64,000 bases of DNA from Nemania diffusa (lineage: Eukaryota; Ascomycota; Sordariomycetes; Xylariales; Xylariaceae): the NCBI GenBank assembly GCA_038501195.1, contig JBBPUQ010000010.1, positions 3,346,001 to 3,410,000 on the forward strand. Direction: 5' to 3'. A program made the position numbers and the translations under genes. This document shows, one piece after another, positions 50,844 through 62,569 of this stretch (positions are counted from its first letter, which is position 1; the number at the start of each line of letters is the position of its first letter). Below the pieces are notes generated by a model. The model was not told the origin of the DNA. It saw only the letters and a list, made by a program, of their open reading frames with translations, and did no database searches.

Positions 50844-51240
50844 CTAGTCGGCTGCATGTTTATATGCCGCTGGAATCGTCTGGTCTGTTATCTTCGACAC
50901 TATATACGCCCACCAGGATTACGTTGACGACCTGACAGCTGGCGTCGAGGGATTTGCTGTACGACTCGGAAGAAAGGGAACGAAACCAGCCCTCTACATG
51001 ATGACTGTCGTGCAGGTATTCTGTCTCGTGTTGGCCGGCCGTCTAGCGGGGTTTAGTATGGCATATTATGCTATATCATGCGGCGGAGATACTCTCCTCC
51101 TGGCATGGATGATTTGGATTGTCAAGCTGGAAGATGGTAGCAGCTGCGCTTGGGCATTTGGCCGTGGGAGTGGCTATGTGGGCGCCTCAGTCGCATCCGG
51201 GCTTTTTGCAGAGTTCTGGTTAAGGAAGCACGGGTTCTGA

Positions 51241-52167
51241 CTAATCAGCTCAGCCAATCTCAACTTTACCAACCAACTGACCAATGACCTGATCCGCGGA
51301 CCGAGCGAATATTATGTAGAATCAAGTACCCCACGTCGAAAATGCAGTCGGCGAATACTTTCACGACGGAACAATGATGGGCTCGAGGGCTATAAGATGG
51401 ATTAGGTAGTTTGGGTAGCCGGAGTATGCAGTATATCGGAACCCGAATCTACAAAGAAATAAACGATGTTTAAAAATGGTACTATCATGGCATAGTAGAG
51501 ACTGCCAAAGGTAAAGATCACCTATAAGAAGGAGGGATCACCTCATTACTGAGCCTCCCGGTATCTGAGAGGCGCGTATTGATTAAATAAGCAGTGTGGC
51601 TAGTGGTAACTGGTCTGTGCGCCTACTAAAAAGACGCCAGTTCACATAAGGTCGTGATCTTCCTTGCTATACTGCTCTTCTTCCCTGCTCGTGTTGGTGC
51701 ACCTTCTCTTCTCGGTTGATGCCGTGCACGGCAGGGATCCTAGATACCTCCATATTGTAGATAGGGACCCCTCAAGGTAGTTCCAATATGTCCTTATCAC
51801 CCTATTTACTATCTACTGCGTACACCTACAAGGTTGGAAGTTGATGTGACGCGGGCCCCTGCTGGTGCAATGCGCGCATATTAATTAGCCTACCTCGGTA
51901 GGTAAGTAAGTATTTGGTATGCAGGTCCGCAGATACTCTCCTGCATTCAACTCGCACGAGAGGTCATTGTTGCTTTGTTTAGCTTCTTAGCTTTCCTCGC
52001 CTCAGTTGCTCCTTGGTTGCACGCACGGCTACCAGCCCGCATTCCAGTCAATTGCTTTCTTTTTGGAAGCAATTCCTGTGTCTAGTGAGGTTGAGAGGGA
52101 CTTCCCCGCACATTCGTTTACCTTGTATCCTATCCTGTATCTGTATACGGCGAGGATCTAGTTCGAA
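51241..52167. other. Intergenic upstream of PNGase A-like gene
   Basis: No gene seen. Pyrimidine-rich stretches and CCTACCTCGGTAGGTAAGTAAG near 51890 precede the PNGase A-like start. Confidence 0.5.
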
Positions 52168-54281
52168 ATGAAGACAGGGGTGCTGTTTAACCTCTTTGCC
52201 GGCATAGCTTCTTTAGCTCATGCCGACGACGTGAAGAGCGCAAGAGACGCCGGCGGTGCAATTCATCCCTTCGCGAAATACAGGAACCTCGCAGCAGACG
52301 CGAACGCGACTCCTGCGACGACCGCTGTGCCCACGCCCACGCGTCCGGTGCTGGAATGCTTCCAGGTCGCGGAACCCGTGCTCACGCCTTCGGGCGTTAC
52401 TCGTCGCGACACGAGCCAGCTCCCGGCTCTCGGGTCCGCCGATCAGGTACCAATTAAGGTTGCAGCTAGTAGTGGCAGCGCGTCGTCGTCATGTTCCGTG
52501 GTTTTGATGGTGCATACCTTTGCGAACAGCTACGGAGCTCCCTTTGTCGGTATGTATAGCCCACCATCTTACAAGACTCGTAGCACGCCATACTACTGTA
52601 TCCGTTCTACGCAATTGTGCTAGTGAGGGAGGGCATTGACTGGGAAACTAGCCATGTGCTGATACCCGACACAGGAAACTATACGCCTCCAAAGTGCGAT
52701 TTCGACCATGTGGTCATCAACTTCACGACGCTCGTGCAGGGACGGCAGTTCGACCGCACGGGCGTCATGTACCTGGGCGACAATGAGGTCTGGCGGACAT
52801 CGACCGCGGAGCCGACGAGCTACGGCATCCGCTGGGAGTGGCTGAAGGACATGACGGCCTTCCGCGCTCTCTGGACGCAGCCGCAGACGCTGATCTTCGA
52901 CCTCGAGAACATCGTCGACAGCACCTACACCGGCCTGCTCAACACGACGCTGACGGCGACCTTCTTCAAGGCGGCGGCCGGCAAGGTCCAGCCCAAGGGC
53001 GCGAGCAAGTACCCCCCCGCGGACCTCATCATCCCCGTCTCGCAGCGTCTCGGCGCCGCCGGGCAGCCCAGCCAGTTCGTGTACCCGGGGCAGCCGGCGA
53101 CCTACACGGTGGCCGACTTCCCGCGCAACGCGAACCGCGCCGTCTTCACCGTCGACGTCAAGGGCCAGGGCAACGAGGAGTTCTGGTGGAGCAACGTGCC
53201 GCAGAGCGCCGCGCTCGCCTTCGACGCCACGTACGGCGAGTACCCCGGGTACTCGCCCTTCCGCGAGGTACAAGTGCTCATCGACGGGCACCTCGCGGGC
53301 GTGTCGTGGCCGTTCCCCGTCATCTACACGGGCGGCATCGTGCCCCAGCTGAACCGGCCCATCGTGGGCGTGCAGGCGTTCGACATCAGCGAGCACGAGA
53401 TCGACGTCTCGCCGTTCCTGCCGCTGCTCTGCGACGGCGCGGCGCACACGTTCGAGATCAAGATCGTGGGGCTCGTCGACGACGGCAAGCCCGCCGCCAC
53501 CGCCGCGCTGTCGACGACGACGGACGACGAGTGGTACGTCACGGGCAAGATCTTCGTGTGGTTGGACGACGTGGGCTCCGTGACGACCGGGACGCTCGGG
53601 AATTTCGCGACGAGCTCGCCCACCATCTCGCTCTCGCAGCGTCTGACGCAGAACGCTACCGGCGCCAACGAGACGCTCGAGTATAACCTCTCCGTGTCCC
53701 GCACCATAGCCCTCAGCTCGTACGTGAAGACGCAGAAGACCAAGGGCACCGTCAAGTGGACGCAGTCACTATCCTACTCAAACGTCGGCGGCGTCTCCGC
53801 CTATGGCAACAACAACCTCAACATCTTCTCCATCTCGGGCTCCGACGCCGCGACGGGCCCGAGCACGAGCTACGCAACGCGCTACGCGTATCCGCTGTTC
53901 AGTAATAGCACGGTAGACATCACGGCGCAGGGCAACCTCACGATCTGGGCGCAGGTGGACCAGGGGTTCGAGGCCGAGGTGCGCGGCGACGCCGTGTTCC
54001 CCACTGGCCTCGAGGCCTTCGTCGCCGCCGGCCTCGTCCCCGCCGTGGCGTCTGTCCAGGGCGCCGCCACGCGCACCTGGCGCAACGGCACCGCGAACTA
54101 CTACCGTCCCGGCGACAACAGCTACAGCACGGGCGCGGGCCAGACCACGCAGGTCTTCTCGTTCGGCGGCATCACGCCTGGGAATGGCGTCGCGGAGCTG
54201 TACTACCGTGACGTAAGCGCGTTTAATGACACGGTTACGGCGGATTACGTCGAGGTTAGCGGGAAGAAGGTCGCGGCTTAG
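52168..54281 (+). CDS. Peptide-N-glycosidase A-like glycoamidase (secreted)
   Basis: Predicted secreted amidase that removes N-glycans from glycoproteins or glycopeptides (PNGase A family, PF12222 type). Two exons: 52168-52549 and 52624-54281, 74-nt intron, 679 residues. Signal peptide MKTGVLFNLFAGIASLAHA. Conserved N-terminal domain: CDFDHVVINFTTLVQGRQFD, YLGDNEVWRTSTAEPT, GIRWEWLKDMTAF, LIFDLENIVDSTYTG. Second lobe: EEFWWSNVP, YPGYSPFREVQVLIDG, FPVIYTGGIVPQLNRPI, then ARB-like C-terminal strands with many N-glycosylation sequons. The length matches the family. Codon use is strongly GC-ending, unlike the AT-leaning flanks, which produces long spurious antisense frames. Intact. Whether a given fungal member is active on N-glycans must be tested; a structural or wall role is possible. 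Confidence 0.9.
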
Positions 54282-54475
54282 ACTAAAATATAGCTGGCTT
54301 GAGCGGATTCTAGTGATACCAGAATAGCAATATCGTGAATTCTTAAACTAAGCGCAATACATGTCTATACCCATGCTCTCTTCAACATACGTCCTGGTAA
54401 ACGTCCTGGTAATAGCTACAGTACCACGCTTATACCTCTCGCGCCGTGCCTTATCTGTCCGTCTGCTTATCCCAC

Positions 54476-54814
54476 TCACTCCACGAACCGCATCGCCCCA
54501 CACCTCGACACCGCGCACCGCGCCGCGATCCGATCGGGCCGCCCCTCCAGCCCGCCCATCGTAAACCCCGAGGCCCCCGTGTACCCGCTCCCGCAGACAT
54601 CTCTCGTCCCGGCCTCGGAGCACTCGCCCAGGGCGGCGTGCGCGGGCGCGGGCTCGTCGCGCGCGTACGGCGACGTGCAGCAGCAGCAGAGCGGGAGCGT
54701 CTGCGGTGCTACTAGGACCGCCCTCGGGTCCGGCGGTACGATGCTTGTTGTGCCGGCCTGCGGGAGGGCATTGCGTGATGCTAGGACGAGGGGGGATAGA
54801 GCTGACAGGCGCAT
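54476..54814 (-). CDS. Small protein with eight cysteines, putatively secreted
   Basis: 112-residue minus-strand frame with a good start context (CACAATG) and GC-ending codons like the neighbouring PNGase gene. The N-terminus (MRLSALSPLVLASRNALPQA) is moderately hydrophobic and may act as a signal peptide. The mature part carries a run of four Cys (LPLCCCCTSPYARDEP) followed by single Cys in GECSEAG, DVCGSGYTGASG, ARCAVSRC: eight in all. The spacing does not match the classical hydrophobin pattern and I do not recognise the family. It is convergent with the PNGase A-like gene, about 190 bp apart. A chance frame in GC-rich DNA remains possible. Confidence 0.5.
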   Translation of the reverse strand: MRLSALSPLVLASRNALPQAGTTSIVPPDPRAVLVAPQTLPLCCCCTSPYARDEPAPAHAALGECSEAGTRDVCGSGYTGASGFTMGGLEGRPDRIAARCAVSRCGAMRFVE

Positions 54815-55599
54815 TGTGAAGTATATGGATAGCTAGGTGTGTCTTCTGATTCTGGTGGGTTGCTAGGTTGGTCTTCTTGCAGTTGGTAGCGTGTTGAGGA
54901 TAGGAATGGCGATTCGGTCGAGGGTGCTACGCGAACTTGACGTTTTATTATGTAAGTCAGCTGCTATATTTATCGGCGGAGTAGATATTGATAGTATAGT
55001 TGAATGCGCGGCATGGCACTATTTGTCCTAGTTACGAAGTCTTCGCCTCGTCGTCTGTCTAACATGGCTTGGCTTGCAAGACGAGGGTTGCAACTGCAAC
55101 AGACAGGCGAAGGCTGTTCCGCATTGAGCCCCTCGCAGCCTGCCTCCGTCGCCAGTGAATATAGGTGGGATTTAGGCACAATGTTTGGCGATGTTGTAGA
55201 TGATATCTCGGCTACCCTAAACCAGGTATTGTAGACTATTCATAGACGTAGAGGCGAGATACGCCACGTGGGGTTGGCTTCAGATACTATAATACCCTGT
55301 CATATGATGGCGCATGACTCTGATAAAAAGAACGAAGAAAAGATGGAAGAAGGGTGGATGATGGCTGGTGATTATCAACCACACTCTATTGGGCTCGCTT
55401 TTGCTTGTATGCTCTATCTTGTAAGTTCCTAGCTAAAGGAAGTGTGGGTATAAGATGTCGCTCAATTTCAAACTAAACGCTTTCCATATTTTGAGTCTTC
55501 TGACGACCCTACCCATTTATTTAAAGCTGGCCCATTACAAAATGCTCGATTGTGGCTACAGGTGCGATCACCTCACAGCATTCAGCGGTCCCCTGTGCT
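54815..55599. other. Intergenic
   Basis: Between the small Cys-rich gene and the 3' end of the tyrosyl-tRNA synthetase gene. No supported gene; frames at 54970-55234 are short and overlap on both strands. Confidence 0.5.
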
Positions 55600-57504
55600 T
55601 TATGACTTCTCGGATTCTAGGTTTAACTTGGCAACTCCGTCGACGTTATCGGCAGTGCCGTCAGGGGTGGCCTTATCTTGGCCCGCAGCTGCGTAACGCG
55701 TGCCGATTTTCTTTTGCTTCTTTTGTTTCTTTTCTGGGGGAGGGTAGGCTAGTAACGTAATCTCCTGCCATTCTTTTGATGCGTTGTAGGCATCTTGAAT
55801 GGGTATTAGAATATCATGTAAAGCCTTAGTAACGGCGGGTTTAAGTAATTGGGGTGTGAGCTTCAAGTAAGTTAGTATAATATTCTAGGTAGGTGAAGGT
55901 AGGTGGACGCTGCATAGCTCCGGAGAAAACAACTTACCACATCGTTTTCATAATCGCTTCGTAGCTGGCCAATCGTTGTGTACACAAGCGGCTCTAAACC
56001 GTCCCGTTCTCGGGGCACAACGAATTCGCGCTTTCCTTTGAGCTCAGCTACGGGAAGGAAGACATGTTCCACGTAGGCTAGAAGGCCATTTCCTTCAGCA
56101 ACCTTTGGTGCTGCTTCTGCTTTCTTGATCTGCACTGATGCTTAGTAATTATACGCTAGCCTGGCGACGGATTCCAGGAAATGGCCTTCAGGGGTTAACC
56201 ATCCCAGAAGATGAACCTTACCTTTTTAGTCACGACATCTGGGGGATCGAGAAGGTCGATTTTTGAGTTCTCATCACTTGAGCTCACTATCCAAATCAGT
56301 GTCAGCGAAAAATAGGCATGCGTCACAAATAGCAGCTACACTATAATCGCATGATTTATCTGTCGGTATGGCCATAGGAGGGTATACTCACTCTTGCCAC
56401 CTTGAAGACCTGGGATCATGTCGTTCATGAGATGGGCGCGCTATGAAAAGTAAGCTTCAACTCGGAAGCTCAGACTAGACCCATTGCACCACCCAACTCA
56501 CCTGTCGGTAGCCAAGTTTCGGAAGCCACTCCTTTGCAGCGGTGAACAACTTTCGTTGATCAAGTCCTGTACTATATCAATGGTATGCCCCAAGATGCTA
56601 ACCATGGCATGATTGTCAATGGCAAACCTACCACCGAATTGCGCATCCACGTTTAGGTACTGCTCGTCTAAGACTTGTAGGATCGGGTAGAGCAAACCAC
56701 TCAGGGGGCTATTGGCCGACTGCTTAACTACCTCGGCACCGGCTTTCTTTGCATCATGCTCGGACGTTAAAGCACACAGCTTGTAGATGTCCATGATATA
56801 GTCGGGGGTCTTTTGGTAAGAGCTGCCAAGAACAAACTCTACCTTGTCGGTCGACACGCCACAGGCCTGGAGCAAGGCTGTTATCGCAAATCGGTAGTAC
56901 TTTACGCGATGTTCGACGAGTTCAATGGGTGCCTTGAGGTTATCGAGGAAGCCGTGGATCTATCCGTCGCCACTATAGTCAGTGCTGGTCGCAGCGCATA
57001 TCCCTTAGGATGTGAGAGAGATGTGGAAGGGCGCGTACGTCGGCAAGGAGGATGACCATGTCGCATCCAGCAGCCAGCAGTTGGGCTATTTTGACCTATT
57101 CACAGCTTATGAGCTTACGGTATTGGATGTAGGATCTATCGGGAAATCGTACGCCGGGGACTAAATATCCGGCATGAGGTCGACCGGTCTGTCGCGTACT
57201 CAGGTTAGTCGTTGACTGTCCACCGTCGTGGTCGCTGGAGCAATAGGAATGGGCGCGGAATAGGCACAACCATAGGCGGCATGACGTACGGTGGCAGTCC
57301 CTACAACAGAGAAAGGAGGCTTGTTAGCATCTATACAGTCTAGTTTACGAAGAAAAGAATCGCCGACGGAGAAAACTATGTACCCCAGTAGATTCTCGGG
57401 TTGCGCCCCTCATTGACGATTGTCTCGAGTATTTCGGGATTGAGAAACTCGGCAAGGTTCTCCTTGATGAGGACGAGCCTCTCTTCTGTGGTTAAAGCAG
57501 TCAT
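55600..57504 (-). CDS. TYS1: Tyrosyl-tRNA synthetase, cytoplasmic
   Basis: Charges tRNA-Tyr with tyrosine in the cytosol. Ten exons on the minus strand: 57504-57384, 57300-57290 (11 nt), 57188-57153, 57095-57039, 56959-56632, 56566-56502, 56440-56392, 56286-56222, 56129-55938, 55860-55600. Total 394 residues; every phase closes and all introns are GT..AG. Class I features are in order: RIYWGTAT-TGRPHAGYLVPG (HIGH-like site assembled over four exons), ILLADIHGFLDNLKAP, EFVLGSSYQKTPDYIMD, VVKQ, LYPILQVLDEQYLNVDAQFG, then LDQRKLF and GLQGGKMSSSDENSKIDLL (KMSKS loop). The C-terminus has the eukaryotic Lys-rich extension (PPPEKKQKKQKK). An essential housekeeping gene, so the window is not a dispensable block throughout. 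Confidence 0.95.
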
Positions 57505-58541
57505 GGCGTCAATTGGTGTTGAGGGGAGATTTTCGCGACGTGTTTAGGATCGGCGTGGTGCTGATTTTATGTGATCGGAGTGACCTTCATTCTGAGTCAC
57601 GTAAAAAATAGCCCAATGTGCAGGACGGGATGGATGGTGGGGGTGGTGGGGGATGGTCCTGTCAGGCCGATCGGCGAGGCCCCGCGGAGGCGGAGCTAGC
57701 TAATCGTGCAGCGCTAATCGTCGAGGTACCAACTTTTTTACGTGTAACACACATAAAAGAAAGTACCCTGCTGAGGCTAAGGAATACAGTCTACGCACAG
57801 GTATATTCTTAGAGATCTGAGTAAGAAAGAAGGTTGTTTTATCAACTACACTTAATTTTCTATTTTACCAAAAATCGCATACCTACTGTCGAGCTCCCAG
57901 ATACGGGGCGATGCAATAAGCTAGGGATCAAGCGGCGGCGACCCCAAACATGGTTTAGATTACCATACCGTTTTCTGGAGCACCAATTTGAGCAACTGTA
58001 CGGCCTTGGTGCTTGTCACAAGGCGTCACGAATCGTCACCAATTTCCAATGCTTTGGGAGCAAACTATAGACTGCCTCCTCCTCTCTTCCCATATAATTA
58101 TGAGTTGCCGGTTCCTAATCGACTATAGTAATGATGTACCTAGGTATTGGAAAGCACTGAGGGTAAGCACGTGGGATGAGTGCATGGGTCGATGAGTAGA
58201 GCGCCTCACTTTTCCTTTGGTCGAATAGAACGTTTCGGACTAATCAGTAGTTGACCTCTCAGAGCCAATGATCACGCTACCCAACTCCACTTATGGGCAC
58301 TATTTCGGTTACCGAACCTACCAATCACTGGCACGGTTCTTGCATTGACCAGATTGCGTTCGGTACACTTTTTAAGCGCCCTACAGTAGATGAATTACGA
58401 TTTAACTTCATATAAATATGTTGTAGAGGCTCTCTTGTTTTTCACATATCAACCTCCTGATAAATTGTTTTGATCAATTTCACTGGACTCGAGAATCTGC
58501 TAGAGGTATAGTAGAGGAACTGAGCTATACTTGTATTTATC
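57505..58541. other. Intergenic, divergent promoters of TyrRS and HET genes
   Basis: About 1 kb; no gene seen. A GC-rich G-tract (GGATGGTGGGGGTGGTGGGG) lies at about 57630, on the TyrRS side. Confidence 0.5.
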
Positions 58542-61373
58542 ATGTCATCTCATATTAAAGAATGCACGCATACACGCAGCGACATAGTTCAAGTTCATCG
58601 CTACTGCCCTGATCGGCCCTATGTAGAAATAGAAGTTCCTGACGATGCTGAGAAAGTTTTGACGGTTACTTTCACAGTTGAGTCACGAGATCAAGGTAGC
58701 TAAACTTTATTATTTGTTCTTATTTATTTCTCCTACCTTCGATATATTTCATCTGTAGAGATAAAAACGAAATGCTGATATGTATGAAATATTCTTTTAG
58801 GTTGGGCTAAATACAAGGACGCTTCATATTCATGGTTCACCAGTAATGTTCAAAGGGGAGACCCAGGTCGAACAGATTTACCAATATACATAATCTGTGA
58901 AAACCGAGTTGCAGACCCCGAGTTTTTCAAACAAGAGGAATCCTGGGGTTGCGATTCAACGCCTCGAATACGCCAGTGGGTTGACGCCTTGCAAGCCAAG
59001 GATGTGATAGGCATCTTACCGCGAGCCATGTTTTCAAGTTGGGTCAACATTATTCGCTCGGCGAGTATTAAGCTCCAGTACAAGGCTTGTGAAAAACCAA
59101 AAGAAGTTGACCTTGAGGCTATAGAAAAGAAAAGAGAGGAAGAGGAAGCTAAGGCGAAACAAGAAAAGAAATGGGTCTACAACGAACCGCTGAGGTCTGA
59201 TGAACTTCAGATACGTATCCTCGTCGTCGAGCCTGGTGAAAGAGATGACCCTATTCGTTGTAGTTTTGCCTACACCACGCTCAAAGCAAATGCTTTAACT
59301 CCAACCCCCCAACCAGTGGGTTCACCCCCGCCAGATCTCAAGTTCGATGCCCTGTCTTATTGCTGGGGTAATTCCCCTAGCAAGTCTTGTATCCAACTAG
59401 ATCCTGGTTTTCATACCCAAAGAAAGGGTGTGTCTTGGCAGGGACGCGAATTTACTGTCGGGGAGGATGTTGAAACCGCCCTACGCCAACTACGACTGGA
59501 GGATGGGAAGCTCCGAATTTGGATCGATTCAATTTGTATTAATCAAAGTGACAACGAGGAAAAGAAGGGCCAGGTGGGCATGATGGGCTCGATTTATTCC
59601 CAAGCTACGACCGTCCATATCTGGCTTGGAGACCGTCCCATAGTCAGTACGTGTGTGCTCATCCTCCATGAGGTGATGAACTTTGCAATCGGTGATTGCA
59701 AGGGTGCCGACTTATGTCGTTGCCAAGATCGTGGTATTTCGAAACATAAGATTACCACACAAACAGACAAAGGCCAGAGGCTAAGGCGTGTGCTGAATAC
59801 TTCCGAGGGGACAGGCTGGGATCTCGTACAGTTCTGGGAGCTTGTCGCGCCAATCTATTATGAGGAGTTGATAAAGTACGACGGGTGGAACGTTGGAGAT
59901 GTAACGAGGGCGACTTCGACCCTATGGCGTCATCCGTGGTTCACTCGTGTTTGGGTTTTACAAGAAGCTATCCTTCCACGTGAAAGGAAAACTTTTCTCC
60001 GCTCAGGTATAGATGTGATTGAATTCGAAGAAGTCATCGGCATGATGGATATTGAAACTAGAAATAGGCCGGAGGTCACGACGCGGACGACCTTACCTTC
60101 GATCTGGAGCCAGCTAGGAAAATCAAAGCTAGCACGTTATCTAGAGAGAAAACCCCAGGCTGATACGGCAAGAAATCAGGATGATTTAGACTCGTATCCT
60201 TTGGCGGATTTAAAGATCCTGGATCTTTATATTGACGCACTACCTATGAGAGCTAGCAACGTTCGAGATAAACTTTTTGCACTGCTCTCGTTCGTCGATA
60301 AAAGAGGCGCACCAGAACTTCAAAAGGATCAAGAACAACTCAGAATTTTGATTGCACCAAACTATGAGAAACCGGAATGGTTAGTTTTTGCTGATTTCAC
60401 GAGGTGGTGGATTCTTACGCACAAGTCGCTTGAAATCTTGTCGTACATCCACACAGACCCGGCCCGATCCTGGCGAAGAATGACGTGCAATCAATTAAAC
60501 GCTTCAGCGCCTGGTACATATTCAAGAGAAAAATCAACGTGGCCGTCATGGATTATTCCTGTTGAAGGGCGGCCTGTATGGGCTCGGGGTACGCTCCAGA
60601 AGCAGTTCCCGTGCTCTGCAACAAAAGGCGAGACACTATGCCTCAGCCATGAATACGGCGATAGCGATTCAGAACGTCTAACTCTCAAACTTGACGGGTT
60701 AAATGTGGCCAAGATCGCACAAATCGGGCATTTCCCAATTGAGGAATTCCCCCCATACCCAGACGAAAATATTGTGAAAAGGGATGTTGGGGTTGATTAT
60801 GGGGCGGGGAAGGATATAATAAACGTATTCCACAATATATTCGATCCCTGCGATTCACACCCACTCTGGACACGCGTGACTGATCCCCCCGAGGGTGGAA
60901 AATGCACCATGAAAGAGTCACTGGACCGTTATATGAATCATGTGAATGCACATTGGTCTACACATTTGTCTAAGGACTATCATCCTGGTGAAAGTCTGCT
61001 TGCTTTAAGCCCCTGGTCTGCGGATGGTGGTAATGATACGGGTACTGCCAGAATCTATAAAACAGAGCAGCTGCCAGCGTGCCTCGATCCCTGTTTCTTC
61101 CTCACAGAGGGAAAATATTACGGCCTGTGCCCGTGGACCGCGAAGGAGGGTGATATGATCGTTTTGCTGTATGGAGGGAATGTTCCTTACCTTCTGCGAC
61201 CCGTGAATAAGGAGGATTACCCGAAATATACCAGTAATAATGCTGATACTGAGGAATTGTTTGAACTTATTGGTGAATGCTATGTTGAGGGAATTATGCA
61301 CGGGGAGTTTCTGCAAAACCAGGAAGGTGGAAACAGCCGGGAAGAGAAGACAAGGACATTTACTCTAGTTTGA
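58542..61373 (+). CDS. HET-domain protein (heterokaryon-incompatibility type)
   Basis: Probable nonself-recognition or regulated-cell-death protein. Two exons: 58542-58695 and 58801-61373, 105-nt intron, 908 residues; the first exon was found by following the frame upstream to a spliced ATG. The HET domain starts near residue 230 and shows the usual motifs: FDALSYCWGNS, LRIWIDSICINQSDNEEKKG, SIYSQATTVHIWLGD, then LWRHPWFTRVWVLQEAIL near 425. A charged, probably coiled segment (about residues 140-165, EEEEAKAKQEKKW) separates a N-terminal region of about 130 residues, which I do not recognise, from the HET domain. No STAND/NACHT, ankyrin or WD repeats are visible in the C-terminal half, so the partner that triggers it is unknown. 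The frame is intact, with no nonsense codons. Confidence 0.92.
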
Positions 61374-61611
61374 TCTCCTCTTTATTTATTTCATGTTACT
61401 GTTATGGTGGACGTAATTAGGACGAAGGGAACATAGTTTCATATTTGGCTTGTGGAGGAATGATCTCCATGGGACAAATATCAGAGAAATTGACACAGCA
61501 AGCACTAGCGAACAATGGTATCACACCTCTCTCTGTACATTATTGAAGTTTAAAGTGACTAAATAGAGGACAAAAAACCTAGGTCGATCATCGGTACGCG
61601 AAGCTATTAAA

Positions 61612-61712
61612 ACGGAGATGTGAGCTTCACACACCGCACTTTGGAGGTCTGACCACAGTCACAATAACTCTTCCAAAGGTTTTACTCGAGTGTAGGTAAA
61701 AGCAACGATATG
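61612..61712 (+). repeat. Diverged repeat, copy 1
   Basis: Similar to 62242-62346: both contain a CACA..ACCGCA.TTT motif, then GTCA.AA, CACTTCCAAAG or CTCTTCCAAAG and a following TTAC, with gaps. Many differences are transitions. Confidence 0.45.
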
Positions 61713-62241
61713 TTTTTAGATCAAGGGGCGAATACCTCAGGGGCTTTGAGGAGATGGCGGGTCACGTGTGGCGGATGAAGGAATCAGAAATCAGCATGCT
61801 CGACATCGACACGGGAATTTCAGGACTTTGCGGGTTGCGCGGGAAAATGCAGTTATAGATGTCAATGGTAATAATTATCGTATGCTCTCTTATTAAATAC
61901 GTCCCTTAATGCGCTAATCTTGTAAACTACATATAAGTCGACCCGGAGTACTAACATGATTACACATCAAATTGAGTGAAGCAAGAACTTCGTAAATGAT
62001 GGCAAGTACCATGTCATTCTTTTTATAAAATTATGTTCTCGCTAAGCAGGTACTCATAACAAGGAAGTAGGCGTATGGCTGTGGCATGGCCTGTTGGTGC
62101 CCTATCATCACCCTTCAATGATCTGAGGCCGCTGCTCAAATTAATGACAGCTTTAGCATTAATGAGGGTTTTTGATGTACGGGGATGATTTATTTGATCA
62201 TATTTCATTACGGGGAGTGTAAAATAATGTTTGGGAGTAAA

Positions 62242-62346
62242 ACAGAACGTGTGATTAGCACAAACCGCATTTTAGAGACTTGATAAATAGTCATAACAGC
62301 ACTTCCAAAGTGTTTCTTACTTTAGTGATCTTGAATTCAAAGCAAT
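62242..62346 (+). repeat. Diverged repeat, copy 2
   Basis: Second copy of the sequence at 61612-61712, about 630 bp away and in the same orientation. Probably relics of a short mobile or duplicated sequence. Confidence 0.45.
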
Positions 62347-62569
62347 GAGTATAATTGAGTGTAAAAGGAAGGCCTGCTAGCTAACATGGGCAGCCCGCGG
62401 AGGGAGCTGCTAGAAATAAAGAGAAAGTTTCAACGTAGCTGTGCCAGTCCAGCCCTAATTAATGAAACCTCCTACCCCCTGGGTGCTGGTTTTCCTGCAC
62501 TGCCACAGTAGGCGCTGAACAGGCATAAAACTACATTGGGCGTCGTGAGAGAGGGCGATCGAAGTTCTA

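Larger units (their letters stand above)
49940..51240 (+). pseudogene. UbiA-type prenyltransferase, broken by inversion and insertion
   Basis: Relic of a membrane prenyltransferase of the 4-hydroxybenzoate/Coq2-like UbiA family, the kind also used in fungal meroterpenoid pathways. Plus-strand parts: 49940-50017 (N-terminus, ends SDAWVPYA), 50369-50569 (FIYPLLKRYTDFPQVELGFG) and 50848-51240 (IFDTIYAHQDYVDDLTAGVE, the second Asp-rich motif, to the C-terminus). The part between the first two lies inverted at 50018-50368 and reads on the minus strand (LMRLDRQSGFWAFYW, then TWNDNLDQDFDRQVARRR, the first Asp-rich motif). Lesions: the inversion, an in-frame TAA in the inverted part (50240-50242), a TAG at 50567-50569 and the insertion 50570-50843. 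Apart from these, all parts are in one frame, about 340 codons, the usual length. Both substrate motifs are well preserved, so decay is recent. Confidence 0.85.
61374..62569. other. Convergent intergenic region with a degenerate repeat pair
   Basis: Between the HET gene (plus) and a small membrane protein (minus). No gene seen. It holds two diverged copies of an about 100-bp sequence, annotated separately. Confidence 0.5.

Noticed and set aside
52620..53447. Long antisense frame (275 codons) and a plus-strand frame at 52838-53686 across the PNGase A-like gene
   Set aside because: Arg/Ala/Gly-rich shadow frames caused by GC-ending codons of the real gene; no family pattern.
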